Part shown: piece after piece, positions 62,553 through 64,000 of the stretch
Position numbering within the stretch: position 1 is the stretch's first letter
Layout of the letters: every line of letters starts with the position of its first letter
Assembly: GCA_015665315.1 (NCBI GenBank)
Contig: JADFAK010000058.1
Location: 1 to 64,000, forward strand
Reading direction: 5' to 3'
Length of the DNA stretch: 64,000 bases
Origin: Flavobacteriales bacterium
GTDB lineage: Bacteria; Bacteroidota; Bacteroidia; Flavobacteriales_D; Sanyastnellaceae
Notes under the pieces: model-generated
Told to the model about the DNA's origin: nothing
The model's input: the letters and a program-made list of their open reading frames with translations, nothing else
Database searches by the model: none
Position numbers and translations under genes: made by a program

Positions 62553-63150
62553 CTTCGTCATCGCTGTCAAGATCTGAAACTCCACCAGAAACGATGTATT
62601 TCATTACATCCGAGGGTTTCTGATCGATAAGCGTAATGTTCTCTTTAGGGACGATATACAAATTGCCAGAAAAAGCATAGGAATGCGGAAAATATACGGC
62701 AACTTTTCCCTCAATTTCTCCTAGTTTATCTAGGTTCTCATCGGTAATAAATCCAAGTTTATGGACATCAGTTCCTTTCGAAAGGCGCACCATTACAGGT
62801 TGATTGAATCTCTTTTTTTGTCCGACGAAGGCCGATAAGAGGTCGTTAATCGCATCGTAAAGTGTTTTTACCAATGGTGCTCGATCAAGCAAGCGTTTAA
62901 GCCAATTTCGAATGGGCTGTGCAATGAAGGTGTTGGCAAGAAAACCCATCAATGTGAACAAACCAATAAGGATCACAAATCCAAGTCCGCGGATTTTACG
63001 CTCTCCCTTCAAGCCAAATACCTCTTCTAGAAGCGGACTAATAATATCGTCCAAGGAGATAAACAAGTTGTAGAAAATATACCCAATGATAATTATGGGT
63101 AGCGAAACAAGGGCGCCATTGAGGAAATATTGAAAAAATTTGCGCGTCAT
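62530..63150 (-). CDS. DUF502 membrane protein
   Basis: This 206-residue protein has two N-terminal membrane helices (GALVSLPIIIIGYIFYNLFISL, GLGFVILIGLFTLMGFLANTFI) followed by the DUF502 cytoplasmic signature (PLVKTLYDAINDLLSAFVGQKKRFNQPVMVRLSKGTDVHKLGFITDENL, GKVAVYFPHSYAFSGNLYIVPKENI) and an acidic tail. Family function is unknown; the fold may act as a membrane-associated regulator. The transporter gene overlaps its 3' end. Confidence 0.9.
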   Translation of the reverse strand: MTRKFFQYFLNGALVSLPIIIIGYIFYNLFISLDDIISPLLEEVFGLKGERKIRGLGFVILIGLFTLMGFLANTFIAQPIRNWLKRLLDRAPLVKTLYDAINDLLSAFVGQKKRFNQPVMVRLSKGTDVHKLGFITDENLDKLGEIEGKVAVYFPHSYAFSGNLYIVPKENITLIDQKPSDVMKYIVSGGVSDLDSDDEDENEQAK

Positions 63151-63178
63151 GCGGTTTGCTTCTTAGGTATAATCAAAT

Positions 63179-63194
63179 GTGCTAACTTGAGCAC
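63179..63194. promoter_or_regulatory. Small inverted repeat in a divergent promoter region
   Basis: GTGCT and AGCAC enclose 6 bp, in the 68 bp between the DUF502 gene (minus) and the membrane protein (plus). The short arms make this a low-confidence operator candidate. Confidence 0.3.
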
Positions 63195-63218
63195 AAATTA
63201 ACTACATTCTACACAGCA

Positions 63219-64000
63219 ATGACTAGCATTCATTCCTTCCGAAGTGATTTTTCTTCAGGACTCTTCTCAATTACAGGCCAAGTGTGGTGGAAGTATGCCT
63301 TGGTATACGGTATCCAATACACCATTATAATCGTGATTATGATCGTGATCATGGCTTCTATGCTCAACTACGACTTCATTTCTCAGATTTTCGAAGACCC
63401 CGAGTCTTTTGGACAAATGGTAGAGCAAGACCCTGCACAGGTGCTCAATATTTTTAGTGACGGGGAAGTCGATTGGTTGAAAATAGGACTTGTCCTTTTT
63501 GTTCTAATGCTGGTCGGACTGGTATTAATGGCTTGGATGCAAAATGTCTATTTGAAACTCAACGACAGCCAAATTAGACACGGCAATAGCTCATTGAGCG
63601 ATGTGTTGAAGAACTCCTTCGATGGTAAAATGTGGTTGCTCTTGGCTGTCACCTTGGTTATGATCGTCGCTTTTCTTGGAATGTACGCGCTTTGTTTCGC
63701 GGCTGCCATGGCGCACTGGTCCTTGGCTGTATTGGCTTTCATCGGGATGTTCTTAGTTGGACTCAAATTTATTCTGGCACCGGCAGCCATCGTTCATGGC
63801 GACTATACAGTTGGAGGAAGTATTCAGTACAGTTTTGAGAAAATTACTTGGAAACGATCGTTTCTATTGCTCCTGCTTTGTTTGGTAGCCGCCGTTATGA
63901 TAGGCATTGCAGCTCTGATTGTTTTTGCCGTTTTAGGCTTTTTCTTGTTGATCCCTCTTTTGGGCATGCTCATCTATTTTGCGGGAAGCGTTTTGTTTTA
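63219..64000 (+). CDS. Multi-pass membrane protein, 3'-truncated by window edge
   Basis: The ATG at 63219 opens a frame with no stop before the window ends (about 260 residues visible). At least five long hydrophobic segments are present (YTIIIVIMIVIMASML, IGLVLFVLMLVGLVLMAW, MWLLLAVTLVMIVAFLGMYALCFAA, FLLLLLCLVAAVMIGIAALIVF), with hydrophilic stretches between (QIFEDPESFGQMVEQDPAQVLN, KLNDSQIRHGNSSLSDVLKNSFDG). The pattern fits DUF4013-like or ABC-unrelated bundle proteins, but I cannot name the family. Divergent from the DUF502 gene. Confidence 0.75.
   Translation, partial: MTSIHSFRSDFSSGLFSITGQVWWKYALVYGIQYTIIIVIMIVIMASMLNYDFISQIFEDPESFGQMVEQDPAQVLNIFSDGEVDWLKIGLVLFVLMLVGLVLMAWMQNVYLKLNDSQIRHGNSSLSDVLKNSFDGKMWLLLAVTLVMIVAFLGMYALCFAAAMAHWSLAVLAFIGMFLVGLKFILAPAAIVHGDYTVGGSIQYSFEKITWKRSFLLLLLCLVAAVMIGIAALIVFAVLGFFLLIPLLGMLIYFAGSVLF

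Noticed and set aside
1-64000. tRNA, rRNA, insertion sequences, prophage or defence systems
   Set aside because: I looked for T-loop consensus, transposase, integrase, nuclease and Cas motifs and found none that hold up.

Overview
The window comes from a member of the Bacteroidota, most likely the Flavobacteriales (Cryomorphaceae/Schleiferiaceae-like). Grounds: six proteins end in type IX secretion (T9SS) sorting domains (five type A, one gliding-motility type B); there is a PorP/SprF gene, a TonB receptor paired with DUF4249, and the Bacteroidota families DUF3098, DUF4270, DUF4837 and DUF3667; promoters resemble the phylum's -33 TTG / -7 TAnnTTTG pattern; spacing is tight and strong Shine-Dalgarno sequences are absent. 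It reads as chromosomal. I see no insertion sequence, prophage, CRISPR array, rRNA or tRNA.

Layout. 0-10 kb: a truncated unknown gene, an exported propeller-like protein, two tandem CRTAC1-type FG-GAP/UnbV T9SS proteins, an outer-membrane beta-barrel, a FlgO-like protein, a membrane histidine kinase and a GNAT acetyltransferase. 10-19.3 kb, all on the minus strand: a TPR histidine kinase and LuxR-type response regulator; then a tandem UspA protein, one half of a YeeE/YedE sulfur permease, an OprD-like porin and the other permease half (DUF6691 type); then a three-repeat T9SS surface protein. Matching TTCACCC-N4-GGGTGAA palindromes precede the kinase and the surface protein, and a Crp/Fnr-like palindrome sits at the activator position of the Usp-permease operon.

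19.7-33.1 kb, plus strand: a 3402-residue adhesin with 31 repeats of about 88 residues and a type B sorting domain, followed by PorP/SprF and an OmpA-family lipoprotein. This is a complete SprB-type surface-adhesin cassette. 33-45 kb: an AsmA-family protein, an exported lipoprotein Mn-type superoxide dismutase, small envelope proteins, the ftsX-DUF3098-uppP group, TonB receptor plus DUF4249, and a SlyD-like isomerase. 45-55 kb: a DUF3667 membrane protein, a GEVED T9SS protein, an M1-family T9SS peptidase, DUF4837, an MltD-like transglycosylase and tatA. 55-64 kb: panC divergent from an orphan half glycogen synthase, DUF4270 and glmS; a beta-barrel/lipoprotein pair; an EamA transporter, a DUF502 protein, and a membrane protein cut by the right edge.

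The common theme is the cell envelope: secreted and surface proteins, their outer-membrane partners, peptidoglycan and lipid-carrier enzymes, and sensory control. Two signals go beyond routine annotation. One is the regulatory architecture of the two-component/Usp/sulfur-permease/surface-protein block. The other is a dispersed short DNA motif ending in (C/G)GCAAATG, including exact 14-16 bp repeats found in different reading frames, on both strands and in intergenic DNA, which codon usage does not explain.
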